Source of the DNA: Macrostomum hystrix | Taxonomy: Eukaryota; Platyhelminthes; Macrostomidae | Assembly (NCBI GenBank): GCA_950097015.1 | Contig: CATNEN010000001.1 | Coordinates: forward strand, 14,067,001-14,131,000 | Direction: 5' to 3' | Length of the DNA: 64,000 nucleotides | Shown here: positions 11,456 through 24,386 of the stretch, one piece after another | Layout of the letters: the number at the start of each line of letters is the position of its first letter | Position numbering within the stretch: position 1 is the stretch's first letter | Made by a program: the position numbers and the translations under genes | Notes under the pieces: generated by a model | Told to the model about the DNA's origin: nothing | Seen by the model: only the letters and a program-made list of their open reading frames with translations | Databases searched by the model: none

Positions 11456-13137
11456 GCGTCTCAGTCTGAGAGTGTGGAATCTTCGGAATCTTCGCTGCGG
11501 CGCGACTGGCGGCGGCGGCGGCGCTTCTACCATATCATCTTCCACCATTTTTCTGCAATTGTGCATTAAATGCATTAAATGCAATTTAAAATTAGGAGGA
11601 AATTTAAATTAGGAAAATAGAATTCCAACTTAAAAGTAGGATTAAAGGAATTATTTCGAAAATTAGAATGATGATTAGGAGGCAATGAAAGTTGACAGTT
11701 TCCCCGAGCGAGAATTTTTTTATAAGTGAGCAATAACAATAATGTGTTGTAAAGCATGCTCTGTGGAAAAGTTGGCTCATTTAAATGAGCATCGGAAAGT
11801 CATAGAATTAAAATGAGATTTTATACGACCGAGCAACAAACAGTTATGAAACGACTTGCTTTCTAGGAAAGATGGTTTCTACACCGTTTGTTATGAGGGA
11901 CCATTTAAATTAACGTTTCGCGGTCAATTTCTATGAAGACAGGGGTACGTCGGTCAAGTTATAAATTGCTTGTTTCACAGTAAAAAGCGAGGCATAATGT
12001 GAAAGCGGAGAATATTGAAATTTAGCAGAATACAGTATGCTGTAATGTGCAGAGCTGGACAAGTGTTACTGCTAATCACAGGCTTGGGCTTTTAAATAAA
12101 AGATCAAATAAAATAAGGGGAAGAAATAAGAGAATTGGAACCAAAGTCTAACATCTGTCATCTATAGGGTAATGTATCATCAACCCAACAAGAATGTGTA
12201 TTTTTTAACTTCGAACCTAAGCTACAGATTTTCTATTTAAGATATGATGATAAATCAAAAGCCAAGTTATAGAAAACAGTTACATCTTTCTAAAAAGTGG
12301 CTGCTTTTGCTATTTTGTCAAATAGAAAAAAGTTATTCCTGTTTTTCATCTAAAACCGAACAATGATTTTCATGTATCTTCAAACCAAATGGAGAAGTTG
12401 GTGTTCGGTTTTACAATTTGAGTGAGTGGTTTAATCTTATTTTGCCATATGAAGTGCTGTCAAAGTGTAGACTACAATTCTGTGTAAGCTAGGAGGATAG
12501 GAATGTGAGTGAATAGGAATGGGAGGAAGGGAAAAGGATCCCTGTGGCCCTGTGGCACTTGGGTGCCGCAGCCCCTCATGCAGCAGCTACATGAGTTTAA
12601 TACTCTGGCACCATCTATTTGCTGCTGAGCATAGCTCACACAGGTGGGAAACATTGGCAACTAAAGAAATTTCTGCTACATCTTTTTAATGCCATCCAAA
12701 CAAAAATAACTGCCTATGTCCCATAGCTACTGAACTTGAGCTCTGAGTGAGCATGGTCAGGTTTATTAAATGTTTCTTGTTTTTTGGTGGGGTCACATTT
12801 TTCACATTGCTTGCATGGGGAGTAGGTTATCTAGGGAATATAAGATCTATGGACACTGACCTATTAGGACAGGGTTGGTAACCATTTTTATCTTGTAGGC
12901 CAGATAGAGATTTGAGCACATGGGTCATGGCTCATAAACACATGGAAGAAGTGGAAGTGTAAGTAGAAGAGTAGAAGCTTAGAGGGTGGAGTGGAGAGGA
13001 GGCTGCATTGGGTGGGGTTGGGGTTGGGTTTGGTAGATTTGGGCTAGATTTAGTAAGCCATACAAGTAAAGTATGGGGTAGATATCTGCTCCTGTCCTGT
13101 CTGTCTACCTGTCTGTCTGCCTACCTGCCTGCCTGAG
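11456..13137. other. Noncoding, no gene recognised
   Basis: AT-rich sequence with a few short frames lacking splice support. A GCGGCGGCGGCGGCG run lies at about 11508-11522. Nothing else was identified. Confidence 0.45.
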
Positions 13138-13445
13138 GGCACTGGTCCCCTCTATAACAGGGGGGCACTGACCCCTCTCTAGCAGGGAGGGCACTGATCA
13201 CTCTAGCAGGGAGGGAACTGGCCCCTCTAGCAGGGAGGGCACTGACCCCTCTCTAGCAGGGAGGGCACTGATCACTCTAGCAGGGAGGGAACTGGCCCCT
13301 CTAGCAGGGAGGGCACTGACCCCTCTCTAGCAGGGAGGGCACTGATCACTCTAGCAGGGAGGGAACTGGCCCCTCTAGCAGGGAGGGCACTGACCCCTCT
13401 CTAGCAGGGAGGGCACTGACCCCTCTCTAGCAAGGAGGGCACTGA
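13138..13445 (+). repeat. Minisatellite, CTCTAGCAGGGAGGGCACTGACCC units
   Basis: Units of about 22-26 bp alternate in endings (GACCCCT, GATCA, GGCCCCT), giving a higher-order period of about 71 bp over most of the array. Confidence 0.9.
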
Positions 13446-14789
13446 CCACTTTCCAATCCCACGATCCCCTTTCCAATCCCATGATCTCAATTCTAATCTC
13501 ATGATCTCAATTCTCTCCTCTCTGCCCCTCACTCCCTCCTGTCTGCCCGAATTAAACAATGAACAATATAAGCAATCCACAATACGAAAATAGTCAATAA
13601 TATAGTCAACAAAATTAGCCATTTTTAATAAAAGAAACGAAATAATGATGTTTAGTTGTTCCTTGGTCTTTAATAAAGAGGAGAGTTAGGGAGAATGCGA
13701 TGAGAATATGTTCTTCTCAGAGTTATTCTGTTTTTCTCAATCTCAGATAGTCTTTGCAAATCTCAACGTTATAAAAATAAAGATGTACTGAAGTTTATTA
13801 GATTCGATAAACAATTTTCTTTCTTAGTAGAATCAACAAGTACACTGTCTAATGACAAAATAGTTTGAGAGTCGAGACTGAACGAGCGTCTTTTTCTGGT
13901 CTTGTGTTAAATAGATGGTGTGATATGCAGGACACCATAATAGGCAAGCCAGGAGCCTCAAGACAGAGAGGACACGCAATTATGGGGTTTGGGAAATGGG
14001 GTGGGTGTCATTAAATGAATCACAGCGAATCGCACGCGAATATGGGGTTTTGGGAATGGGGTGGGTGTTAAATGACTGACAAATATTTTTGGTTTGGAAG
14101 GATCGATAAATTAAACGGCCGTTAGTTTGGCTCGGTGTGAGAAGGGTTTAGTCAAAGGACCCCTATATAGCAGCATCTGCACTGGAAGCTAAACGGAAAA
14201 GTTTAGTTAGTAGTCAAAATTAGTAGTTATTTGCAAGGACTACTAGAGTAGAAGGACGCGACACTTAAAGACTGTAAATTTTATTAAAGGCCACTTTTCT
14301 AAGCGATGTCTTTGTTAAACGGATGCACATAGAAATTTACTTTTTTCGCTGGGACCTTCGAAATTTATTGCCCTTGAAGATAAAATACATTTGCGTCTGG
14401 ATAAACATATTTTTTAAACTCGCTAATCTGATGGCCCCTGCTACCCCACCACCCCTGCTACCCCTGATGTGGGATAACTGCTGATGTGGTATAACTGCTG
14501 AAGTGGGATAACTGCTGCACTGGGAAAACTGCAGAAGTTGAATTACTGATGAAGTTAGATAACTGCTGACATTGGATAACTGCTGAAGTAATATAACAGG
14601 TTATGTGGGATTACTCCTGAAGTGGGCTATCTGATGAAATGGGATTTCTGCCGACATGAGATAACTGTAGATGGGGGATAACTGGTGAAAGGGGATAGCT
14701 GCTTAAAGGGATATCTGACGAAGTGACGAATTTAGTTAGTGACGAATTTTTGAATAACTGAATAACTCGGGGCGGCTTAATTGCTAGTC
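13446..14789. other. Noncoding; diverged GATAACTGCTGAAGTGG repeat
   Basis: No gene is recognised. From about 14465 to 14720 a degenerate 18-20-bp motif (GGATAACTGCTGAAGTG) recurs about a dozen times, and relatives reappear at about 15225-15310 in an intron of the next gene. Confidence 0.5.
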
Positions 14790-16013
14790 ACATTTTAAAA
14801 TTAAAATTTGGACTGGAAGCGGAGCTCATTTCTTCCTTTTTTCTAAGACTTGTGGCCAATGAAATTGCCCGATTTACACAGGGGCAGGGCAGATAGACAG
14901 GATCAGGCACACATAGACAGAAAATAGCGTATTTATTTGTTGGCAGAAGCCAGAACTCACCAGAAAGCGATGCCCCCACGGTGGCGGCATAAATCCAAAA
15001 GTTCTGCAAAATACAAGGCCTTCTGGCAATTGAATTGATTTAGAGAATTCCATCATTAGCTGTGAATCTGACAAAAAATTAACTCACCCTCAGCAATAGG
15101 CCGTCAAGCTTCTGAGCTTTACCTGCTCCATTAGGAGCAGGTAGGCTCGCACGCTGTCTCTCTGCAAATTTTAAAAACAAAAAATATAGAGCAAGGACGA
15201 AGGACGGTTGTTAGTACAATCCTGTATAACTGATAAACGGGGATAACTCATGAAATGGGATAACTAATGAACGGGGATGATTGCATGATAAAGTCAATAA
15301 CTGAAGAAGTGGGATTTTGGAGAAGGATTTGGGATCAGAGAAGGACTTTGGATCTGGGATTAAAGCTGTAAATCCCAAAACCCCGAATCAACGAATAAAT
15401 GCATATTTCTGCTATTGACTGCACTGAAGAATTAATTTATAAAGTTAGGAGGGTCACTGTCAACAGCACTATTTAAAGGCACAGAAACTCACATTCATCT
15501 TCCAATTTCGCCACTTGCGGCCTCCCCGATGATGAGGGCGGCCGCGGCGAATCTGCTGCTGGGGATGGGGGGGAGGGTGGGCTGGGCCTGGGTTGGGTTG
15601 GGGAGTGATGGGACGGGCTGGACGGGGGGTTGGCCGACTGGGGCAGGGGTGGTAAGGGTGGGTTGTGGGCCTGGGTTGGGTTGAGAAGGGATGGGGCGGG
15701 CTGGACGGGGCGGTTGGCCGACTGGGGCAGGGGTGGTGAGGGTGGGTTGTGGGCCTGGGTTGGGTTGAGGAGGGATGGGGCGGGCTGGAAGGTTGGGTTG
15801 GGCGGGGAGAAGAGGGCGGACTGGGGCAGGGGCAGGCTGGGTCGGGATCGGGGGGGGAGCGCCGGCCACCCGGGCATATGAAGCCCTGGTGGCCGGCCTG
15901 GACGGTGGCGGCGAAGGCGGCGGCGTTGGCGGTGGCGGGGGGCGGGGCGGGGCCCGCAAGGGACGGGCGTCGGCCCGACCCTTTTTTCGGCCGGCCGATT
16001 TTTTCTTTGATGC
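14790..16013 (-). CDS. Spliced gene of unknown function with a Pro-rich, AT-hook-like exon
   Basis: Minus-strand exons with compatible phases are 15493-16013, 15123-15161 and 14961-15003. A short terminal exon near 14855 that would add a basic tail is possible. The large exon begins at an acceptor and encodes KIGRPKKGSGRRP, which resembles an AT-hook. A Pro/Ser/Thr-rich stretch built from a 28-residue (84-bp) repeat follows, then a basic GRPHHRGGRKWRNWK segment. Downstream exons give RDSVRAYLLLMEQ and NFWIYAATVGASLSG. The 5' exons were not found. A nuclear DNA-binding role is possible from the basic segments but is only inference; the gene could also be transposon-derived. Confidence 0.4.
15590..15800 (+). 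repeat. 84-bp G-rich tandem repeat inside the Pro-rich exon
   Basis: TTGGCCGACTGGGGCAGGGG recurs at 15630 and 15714 (84 bp) with a third partial copy. The plus strand is strongly G-run rich (15560-15800), so G-quadruplexes are possible in the non-coding strand. Confidence 0.8.
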
Positions 16014-17347
16014 CTGAAATTATGTATTGCAAAACTCGTTAATCACGCAAATTATGTTTCTTGGAAATTAACAAACATGATTCAAGGAAGTGTTGTACCA
16101 GTAAACTAACGGTGAGGTAGCTATAGCAGTATATGTAAGTTATAGGTGAGTTTGTCAGTTCAAATATTACCTGGCCTCTTTGGACACATGAAAGAGTTTT
16201 TCTTTTCTAAGAAAATACCAAAACTTTGCCACTTAATAGCTTTATTGGTTAAGATAATCATACTTGATTTTCTTCATCAAATTCTTAAATATTTACTAGT
16301 AAGTTTAAATTTTACTCTAAAAGTTGGGTAAAGTCTATCACTTTAATATACCAATGATCTAATATCATGCATAGAAGGACAATTAATTTGGTTTCTGCAT
16401 TAAAAAATTCGCAATAAAGTTTTAATATTTTTATATTAAAAATTAGATAGAAAGTCAGATACAACAAACAGTAGTAATGTAGGATCACATATATATATCA
16501 TTTGTGTGAATTATCTGTGAGTTTCTTGTAAACATTTGCTATAGCATAGCTATAGCTATGCCCTATGTGAATCTTTAAAAAATTTAAGTCTCTTTTGAAG
16601 AGGACAGAACAGAAGTAGCTAGTCCTATATGAAGAAACAAATTTCTTAGCTTAAATTTAGCTAATATATGATTTTTTGGAATAAATGTTACAATTACAAC
16701 CCTATTTGGCTAGAGGAATTCTTTCAGTTTAAGGATGGAATAAATAAATATATTTAGACATAACTAGCTATAATCAGTGCTGCTGTTGTTGTCATAGACC
16801 ACATTGAACACATATGAAAATATTTTTTTGTAATGGAGTGTGTGCTTTTGATTTACATGTAAAATATAATAGATATTGTTAATTTTTTAACTGGAATTGG
16901 CTCTCTATTGTAAACATTTTATAATGCTAAAACACAAGGATCTCACCTTGTATAGTAGCAAAATAGCTGTATACAAAAGATTATCAGGCACACCAGATGG
17001 CAAATATGGATCTCAGATTTAAATAGTGAGTTGACAGCTGACCCTACCTATATTTTTATCCATTTTTGCCAAGCGAGAAGGTTTCCAGAAGTGCCCATAG
17101 ATTTTGAGTGCAAGGTATTCAGAGCTTTGGTCAATTTTTAAGACTTTAGCTTCACAGCACTATGTTAAATGCAAGTGGTTAAAATGAATACAGCACATAA
17201 TAGCTATATCAATCTACATTAAAAAGCTTTCTACTGAGGCTTACAACACTTCTAAAGAGTGCAATGTACATTATCCTCATTGATTTTAATAGCACATCTA
17301 TAAAGTGCAATATACTGACTGTTTTATTTAACAATTTGCAGTCTAGT
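16014..17347. other. AT-rich, nothing recognised
   Basis: I see no exon with splice support and no repeat family. Confidence 0.45.
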
Positions 17348-18903
17348 CTATCTAGGAAAAAGATGGACTGTCCTACTGTTTGGCTGTTGTGAGATAACAT
17401 GTTCTTCAGCAGCACTTTGCTGTGTCATATGTGACAGGCTTGGTAATGAAAATTGTAAAGGTACCTGAGGAGGTACTTGAGACTCAGATATCTGTATTTC
17501 TTGTGGCAATAGCATACCTGGGTAATAATTCTGCGAAAACTGAGCAAGACGTAGGTGACTATGTATTACTTGATTTTGAGAACTTCTAAGTTGCTGCAAA
17601 TGAATGTCTTCTAAATAAGCGTCTGGATTTTGGAATAAATTGTCAATACTATTGATTTTTGAAGTAGTATTGTTGAGACTGGTAATATCATTGACATTAC
17701 TTTGTGATGCTTCTGCACTTTGACTACATTCTTCATTGAGGCTTATCTCAGCCTCAGCAGCATAGTCATTTTGCTGTGTAGCCACTATTGCAGAATCATC
17801 ATTACCATTTGCACTAGTACCTTGCATGCCAACAAGCAATGCTTGATTTTGGTTTGCCAGAGTACCTTCTGTGCTAACTGTAGGTGCTACATTTCTCTCA
17901 TTCCATTCTGAATGAGACCAGAATTTCACTTCACCATGATCCGAAATTGCCTGAAATTGTGCAACACATTGCTGTTGGTTAAGATTATGGGGTGAAGAGA
18001 AGTTGGGAATAAAACGTCCTGGCCCTTTCTTCTGACCTGTAGCTAAATCAGAAGCTATAAGTGCCCATTGAATTGCACCAGAGTTGCCTGCCCTTTCATA
18101 AGCGTCCTTAGCTATTTTACTAAGCTCCTTGCGCATGTAGACAACACCCTTTTTAATAATTTCTTCAAAATTTCCTTCTGTTTGAGGAAGCTGCTGCAAA
18201 TTTTGAAGCCTGTGTTGCGCTTGCTTATCTGCTCTTATAAAATCAACAATAGAACTACATGCTTCTTGGACCTGTCCACTCAAAGTGCCAGTGACATCTT
18301 TAGAACAGTGATAAATGGCTCTGTCATGTTCAGTAATTCTAATAACAATGTAAGTTTCTTTATGTTTGTCCAAGTCCTGAATGATTCTTTTAATTGGGCG
18401 AGGTCGATTTTTAGCAGCTTTTCTTAGTCGTTCTTTTTTTGCTATACTTAGACCCCTATACTTCTCTAGCAATGCTGAAGTCCAAGCTGAAATGAAGAGG
18501 TATATGATATTAAAAATATTTAAACAAGATTTCCACTACTAGGCTTTTGTCCAGAACTGCAGAATTAAAAGTGAGGCCATGCTTAAGTTAATCTCCCCTT
18601 GACCTAGGGGGAGAGAACAACACCATTACTGAATTAACTGTTTAAATAAAAAAATGAAAAATTAATACCCAAACCAGCATTATCCATGAAAGCATATTTA
18701 CGAAGTTTTTAAGGCAGTCACCCATTTTTTAGAAAACTAAGAAAGCTGCCCTTTTCTTTTTTTCCAGTCAGCTGTACAATTCTGAATAAAAACCAAGTTA
18801 GTAGGTGCAGAAATGCCCAATTCCTTTAAGTCTTACTGTATATAAAACACTTACTAGCACAGCCTTTCTTTCGAAGAAATTCATTGCCGCTAGTAGGTCC
18901 CAT
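17348..18903 (-). CDS. Two-exon gene of unknown function, about 394 aa
   Basis: Exon 1 (18855-18903) starts with ATG directly after an AATTTTAG acceptor and encodes MGPTSGNEFLRKKGCA. The donor GTAAGTG leaves phase 1, and exon 2 (17348-18486) restores the frame after TTTCAG. The protein has a basic N-terminal stretch (KKERLRKAAKNRPRPIKR), a mixed alpha/beta-looking middle (YIVIRITEHDRAIYHC) and a long Gln/Asn/Ser-rich acidic tail suited to a regulatory or scaffold role. No catalytic motif was recognised. A further 5' exon may exist. The long frame, matching phase and conventional composition make it a credible host gene. Confidence 0.6.
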
Positions 18904-20539
18904 CTAAAATTAAGTTTTTAGCAATATGTAAATCACATGTCTGTCACATGAACTATTTACCTACTCTTCATTGGCAAAGTATATATTTTTGGAGAGTCTA
19001 TAGGCATGTCAAGTAATACCATATTATAGGGCCACAAAATGGTCAAGTTAGAAAATCCAAAACTGTAACATGTCACCATTGCTATTAATAGGAAAAAGCA
19101 TAAAAATTTCATGAAATACAATTTCGAATTCTTAACTTGAAAATTAGTTCTACTTTGAAACTTTTTCTTCAGGAATTATTTAGCATGGGCATGGTGAATT
19201 TTTTGGTCTTGGAACAGCTATTTAAGTATTCTATAGCTACCAGTGGGACTGATATATTCATTTCCTTGAAGGTACTCTTAACAGGCCCTAGTCAAAACAC
19301 ATGCTGCACACATTTCACAAGCTTTGAGTTTTTTCAACTTTTAAAGAGGTAATCACAGTTTAGTCATGGTTTTCAGTTTTTGCACTAAATATTGATATTA
19401 TTAATACATTTTCCACAAACATTTCCAGCCTGCCTTGCTTGCTGCCTGACTGTTTGCTTGTCAACATTATGTACTCTAATGGACGACTAGGTCTATGCTG
19501 TCAAACTGCCATTGTCTGGTTCTAGGCAAGCCTCAAGTTACTGCAATACTTTTGCTCTCAGAGCTAGCTACTATCAGCCTGCAGCTCGACTCTTTGGACG
19601 AGCGTGAGTTAATATCTATAAAAATATTGATTGCTTCTGTGAAAGTTACAGTTCAATGTGAATTCAAATGCAATGGCCCTCATTTTTTATAAACAGGTGT
19701 TTTGGCCCATATGGTCCCATTCTATTAATGCTACATGCTAATACCAATAATTAAACGAGGACTCGATTCCATGTGATTCTCAGATTCTCCTCTCTGCATC
19801 AGCCTCGAGGAGACATGCCCGCTATGGTCAGGCATTTTCCTTATATTTAACACACTGACTTTGACAAATAGAGGCTGTTCCTGTTTCTAACTTTCAATTA
19901 CATTCAAATTCTGCCGCTTTCCACAGTGCTTTTTTCATCTGCTCTCTCTCCCGATCTCTCCGTCATTCCCCTTTTCTCCTGCGCCAGATGCAGAGTAAGA
20001 ACGGCTAACAGTTGATACTACTCCTCATCTAGTAGTCTGTGTCGCAACTTTTCTGTATTGGTTTGACTGAAATATTCACTTCCTTGAAGGCACTCTTAGC
20101 AGGTCATAGCCACAGGCCACAGGGCATGTTACATATTTCTCCGGGCTGCAGGTGTGGGTGCACTGATTAAGAGTTGGACTATCTAAGATTTGACACCTTG
20201 ATATGTTGGGTTACCGGTAACATACTGGTAACATTACTGGTAACATATGGGTTACCAGAAATCTGCCTAACACAGGGGAAATAGGAGAGCGTGCATTTGA
20301 ATGGGAGAGGGTGGCCTATCCTCTGCATATAGGATAGGTGACGCTGTGACGATCTATGTGGCTGAGGGGTTGGAGCCCCATTACAATTACTCATCAGAAT
20401 TCTGAGCACCAAAAATTAGCGAAAATTATCAGCATGAGCTTGCCGTGACACCCGAGACAGTAATGACCCCTGGAATGGATTTCTAGGCTATGTATGCCAC
20501 TGTTTAGATCTGCATGAAAAGCTTGTTTAGCAGGCAGCA
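18904..20539. other. Noncoding; short direct duplication
   Basis: A segment with TTCCTTGAAGG.ACTCTTA.CAGG occurs at about 19247-19330 and again at about 20065-20140 in the same orientation. No gene was recognised. The stretch ends at the LINE-A target-site duplication. Confidence 0.5.
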
Positions 20540-20552
20540 TTAATGAGCTATT
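20540..20552. repeat. LINE-A target-site duplication, copy 1
   Basis: TTAATGAGCTATT abuts the 3' tail of LINE-A and matches 26604-26616 exactly. Confidence 0.9.
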
Positions 20553-20669
20553 TGACTTACTTGACTTAGCGGCAGGGGGCCTCCATGACGGACGCAGCGA
20601 GGAGGCGGCTGTTGCCGCCCATATCGCTAACCCCTGGCAGCCAGACGGCCTCCAGCGAGGCGGTGCCGC

Positions 20670-23600
20670 TCAGGGTGGTCCGTCGGTCGGTTCCGCCGCG
20701 CGATCTTCCTCGCCATAGGCTGGGAAGAAATCAGCTCGGCCGGTATCCCGGAGGAAGTGGGCGAGCTGAGGGATGTTCTCGGGCGAGCAGGCTTCGGCAA
20801 GAGTCGGTGCCGGCCCGAGGTGTTTTAGCCTAGCCCGGGTGAAGGCCGGGCAGTGGCAAATGAAATGCTCGGCGTTTTCACGGCCGGAGCAGCAGAAAGG
20901 ACACGTTTCCTCAGGCACGTGGCCTTGGAGGTAGCGGTGTCTGGTGAAGCAGCCATGTCCCGAAAGGGCCATGGTGACTGCTCTCAGGTCTCTGCGGTTT
21001 AGCCTGAGTAAGGCCTTACGCAGGTTACTAGAGGGGGTTGGCACCGCAGCCCTGGACTGGCGACAGTTCAGGGTGCTGGACCACCTCCTCCGGTGCTGGG
21101 TCTCCATCCAGTGGTTGATGCTGGAGTTGACAACGGAGGCGGGGATCGGGGATTCCGGGCCCGGGCCCATCAGGGAGCTGGCTGCTCCAGCCTTTGCAAG
21201 CTCGTCCGCCATCTCATTCCCTGTGAGCCCGGCGTGCCCAGGGATCCACATCAGCTCCATCTTGTTAGACTGCGCCAAACCGTTTAACTGGGTGTTGCAG
21301 TCCAAGGTGGTTCTGGAGCGAGAGGTGCAGCGACTGAGGGCCTTAAGGGCTGCTTGACTGTCGGAGTGAAAAAAGATCCTCCGACCAGCCAGCTGCCTCT
21401 GGCGCAGCTCAGCCGCACAGAAGCTGATGGCGAGCATTTCGTTTTGGAAAACGCTTGAGCTCTTGCCACAGTGTTGGGAGTGGGTCCAGAGGACCTCGCC
21501 ACCCGAGGCGACGCACACCCCGAATCCCGATTTACCGTTCATCAGGGAGCCGTCAATGTAACAGTGGACTGCCGGGTCATCCCAGCAGTCCTTTACCTCA
21601 TTACGAGGGGAGATGCTGACTTTGTACCTGTGGCTCCGGAGTAAAGTGGCCGGGGCCCCGTCCGAAAGGATGGTGAGCCCTCCGCACTCGCCCAGAGTTT
21701 TCAGGCAGAGGTCAGAGTGGGGCAGAAGGGAGCGCTTCGAGAAGGCTCGCGAATTCTGGAAGGATACACCCGCATCAAGGAGACGACGGGTGGACTTTGC
21801 CGCTTCCCCCTTAACAAAAATGTCAATGGGTGTAGCGTTGAGGAAAGCGTTCATGCCTTCAAAGGGAGTGGAGGGTGGGGCGCCCAGCGTCATGCGACAG
21901 GCTCTGCCCTGCACCCTATAAAGCGCCTCCAGGTTTTTCTGGATGCTCATGGCACTGGCCCAGATGAGGCCAGCGTAAGCGACTGACGGTCTAATGATCG
22001 CCGTGTAAATCCACCAAAGGTTTTTGGGGGTTAGCCCCCAAGTGGTGCCCACGGCTCGCCTGACTTGCGCCAGAATGGCCAGGGCCCTCTTGGCCTTTGT
22101 GGTAATGTGCGGGGTCCAGTTAAGCCTATGGTCTAGCAGGATACCAAGGCACCGGACCTGCTTTTCCATGGCAATATTCTTGCCATAGAGAGTCAGAGGC
22201 TCAATGGTCCAGCGCAGCCTGCTGGTAAACATAACCGCAACGGTCTTGGACTCAGAGAGTCGGAGCCCGCATTGGTCCGCCCAGCGCACCGCCCTGTTGA
22301 TAAAGCCCTGAATGAGGTCCCTGGTGGTTTCCGCCGAGGGGCCCGCGCAGATGGCGGTCACATCGTCGGCATATCCCACCTTCAGGACTGGGTCAGGCCG
22401 AGTGCTTTTTAGCAGCTCATCCATGACGAGATTCCACAGCAGTGGGGTGAGGACGCCACCTTGGGGCCCTCCTTTTAGGACAGGTGCCGAGAGCACCCTG
22501 CCTTCGAGGTGGGCCACCACGTGGCGATTCCGGATCATGTACATGACCCAACGGACGAGGTGGGGGTGAGTGGCCCTGGAAACCAGGGCCTTCTCAAAGG
22601 CTTCGAAAATAACGTTATCGAAGGCCCCCTCAATATCAAGGAAAACAGCCAGGGCAAAACCGCTGCCCAGCACTGCCTTCTCGAGAGTCTCCACAATGCA
22701 GTGGAGGGCGCTCTCCGTGGACCGGCCCGCCCGAAAGGCGTGCTGGTTTGGTGAGAGCGGGGCCCGCCCTAGCTCTACAGTAAGAAGGCGCCAGAGCACC
22801 AGTCTTTCCATGAGCTTGAGGCAGGTGGAAGTCAAGCTTATCGGGCGATAAGACTTGACCGAGCGATAGTCGCCTTTGGCGGGCTTCGGGATGAAGACGA
22901 CCCGGGCTTCATGCCACCGCGCTGGTACGTAGCCCAACACGATGCAGGCCCGTAGAAGTCTGCAGAGGAGATGGAGGAAGCGGCCATTTTTAACCGCTTC
23001 ATGCAGAAAGGCCGGATATATACCATCTGGCCCAGGTGCTTTAAAAGGATTGAATGACTTAGCCGCGCGAACGATGCGGTCATTCGTAACGAGTGACTGA
23101 GCCAGGCCCTGACCTCCACGCGAGTGGTCGTCTGGGCCGAAGTGCGCCGGTACACTCGGGAAGAAATGCCCTAGCATAAGCTCGAGCGTTTCCTCCGGGC
23201 GCTCAGTGATCGAGCCGTCCGGCTTTTTAATCGATGAGAGCTTGGAGAAGCGGTCGTTGGTGAGCGCCTTTACCACGCGGGCCGTGGGCCGCGAGCCCTC
23301 AAGCCCTTCGCAGTATTGTCGCCACTTGTCCGCTTTTGCCCTTCTGACCCGGCCCTTAAACTCATGGATGGCGCGAGTATAGGCCTCTTTGTCATCAGGG
23401 TCGTGCGAGGTTTTCAGCTTCCTCTGGAGAGCCTTAGCTCGGCGTCTTAGGACTCCGAGCTCGGGGTTCCACCAGGGGGCCGATTTTTTGCCTTTGTAGG
23501 CTTTGAGCGGGCAAGCCATTTCGTAGGCCTCTGTGATGGCGCCGCCCAGCAGGGCAGCCACTCCATCCAGGTCCTGCGTGGTTTCCATGGCCATGGAGGG

Positions 23601-24374
23601 GTCAGAATCCCGAAGGCCCTCATGCAGCTTTTGGCTGAACGCGGGCCAGTCGGTATTTCTGACATTACGCCTCCAAATAGGCTTTTGCTTCTTATCGGGG
23701 GTGCCGATGTTGAAACGGATGAAACGGTGGTCCGAGAGCGAGCTTTCGGTCTCCCACACCTCCCACCCCAGCACCCTTGGGAGGATGCCGGGTGAGGCCA
23801 GGGTGACGTCAAGCACCTCAACCCACCGCCCATTGTCGAAAGTGGGCGTGTTGCCCACATTGCAGAAGTTTAGAGGCGTGCCGCTGACGAAGGCCAGGAG
23901 CTCTTCGCCGCGGTCATTGATTTTTGAGCTACCCCAGTGGGTGTGATGCGAGTTTACATCTCCCGCGAGGAGCAGCTCGAAGTTTCGTGCCCTGGCGAAT
24001 TCACAGAGGGCGACGAGGGTATCGCTAACCACGGGGGCGTCGCCTGCCAGGTAGGCGGATGCCACGAGGGTCAACTTGTTAGGCACAATGTGTGCAGATT
24101 GGATGACGCAGATGTCCCCGTTAGAGAGATCGGGTCTCATCCACGCATTTAAGGCTTTTGCGGCATAGATCAGTGATCTAGGGCGGACAGAGTCTGCCAT
24201 GCAGAAGCAGTCATAGCCAGCAGGAATGTTGCTTGGCTTGTTCTTTGATAGCCAGGGCTCCTGCACAAGTACAAGGCCCGGCATCATGCGCTCTGTCGTG
24301 CGCATCAGATTGACTGATGCTGCCACGCAGTGCTGGGTGTTAACTTGCAGACATGATATTCCGGGGATCATCAT
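20670..24374 (-). CDS. LINE-A ORF2: endonuclease, reverse transcriptase, RNase H
   Basis: A 1,234-aa protein. Residues 1-230 form an exonuclease-endonuclease-phosphatase domain (QEPW near 38, [13 protein letters not shown] near 137, SDHRFI near 213), the APE-type nicking enzyme for target-primed reverse transcription. The RT spans about 480-760, with [30 protein letters not shown] and the catalytic YADD near 668. RNase H follows at about 930-1060 ([31 protein letters not shown]). A CPFC..HFICHC zinc-binding motif lies near 1155-1172. The ATG lies 12 nt after the ORF1 stop, which suggests coupled translation or reinitiation. All key residues are present. Confidence 0.95.
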   Translation of the reverse strand: MMIPGISCLQVNTQHCVAASVNLMRTTERMMPGLVLVQEPWLSKNKPSNIPAGYDCFCMADSVRPRSLIYAAKALNAWMRPDLSNGDICVIQSAHIVPNKLTLVASAYLAGDAPVVSDTLVALCEFARARNFELLLAGDVNSHHTHWGSSKINDRGEELLAFVSGTPLNFCNVGNTPTFDNGRWVEVLDVTLASPGILPRVLGWEVWETESSLSDHRFIRFNIGTPDKKQKPIWRRNVRNTDWPAFSQKLHEGLRDSDPSMAMETTQDLDGVAALLGGAITEAYEMACPLKAYKGKKSAPWWNPELGVLRRRAKALQRKLKTSHDPDDKEAYTRAIHEFKGRVRRAKADKWRQYCEGLEGSRPTARVVKALTNDRFSKLSSIKKPDGSITERPEETLELMLGHFFPSVPAHFGPDDHSRGGQGLAQSLVTNDRIVRAAKSFNPFKAPGPDGIYPAFLHEAVKNGRFLHLLCRLLRACIVLGYVPARWHEARVVFIPKPAKGDYRSVKSYRPISLTSTCLKLMERLVLWRLLTVELGRAPLSPNQHAFRAGRSTESALHCIVETLEKAVLGSGFALAVFLDIEGAFDNVIFEAFEKALVSRATHPHLVRWVMYMIRNRHVVAHLEGRVLSAPVLKGGPQGGVLTPLLWNLVMDELLKSTRPDPVLKVGYADDVTAICAGPSAETTRDLIQGFINRAVRWADQCGLRLSESKTVAVMFTSRLRWTIEPLTLYGKNIAMEKQVRCLGILLDHRLNWTPHITTKAKRALAILAQVRRAVGTTWGLTPKNLWWIYTAIIRPSVAYAGLIWASAMSIQKNLEALYRVQGRACRMTLGAPPSTPFEGMNAFLNATPIDIFVKGEAAKSTRRLLDAGVSFQNSRAFSKRSLLPHSDLCLKTLGECGGLTILSDGAPATLLRSHRYKVSISPRNEVKDCWDDPAVHCYIDGSLMNGKSGFGVCVASGGEVLWTHSQHCGKSSSVFQNEMLAISFCAAELRQRQLAGRRIFFHSDSQAALKALSRCTSRSRTTLDCNTQLNGLAQSNKMELMWIPGHAGLTGNEMADELAKAGAASSLMGPGPESPIPASVVNSSINHWMETQHRRRWSSTLNCRQSRAAVPTPSSNLRKALLRLNRRDLRAVTMALSGHGCFTRHRYLQGHVPEETCPFCCSGRENAEHFICHCPAFTRARLKHLGPAPTLAEACSPENIPQLAHFLRDTGRADFFPAYGEEDRAAEPTDGPP

Positions 24375-24386
24375 GCAGGCAGAGGT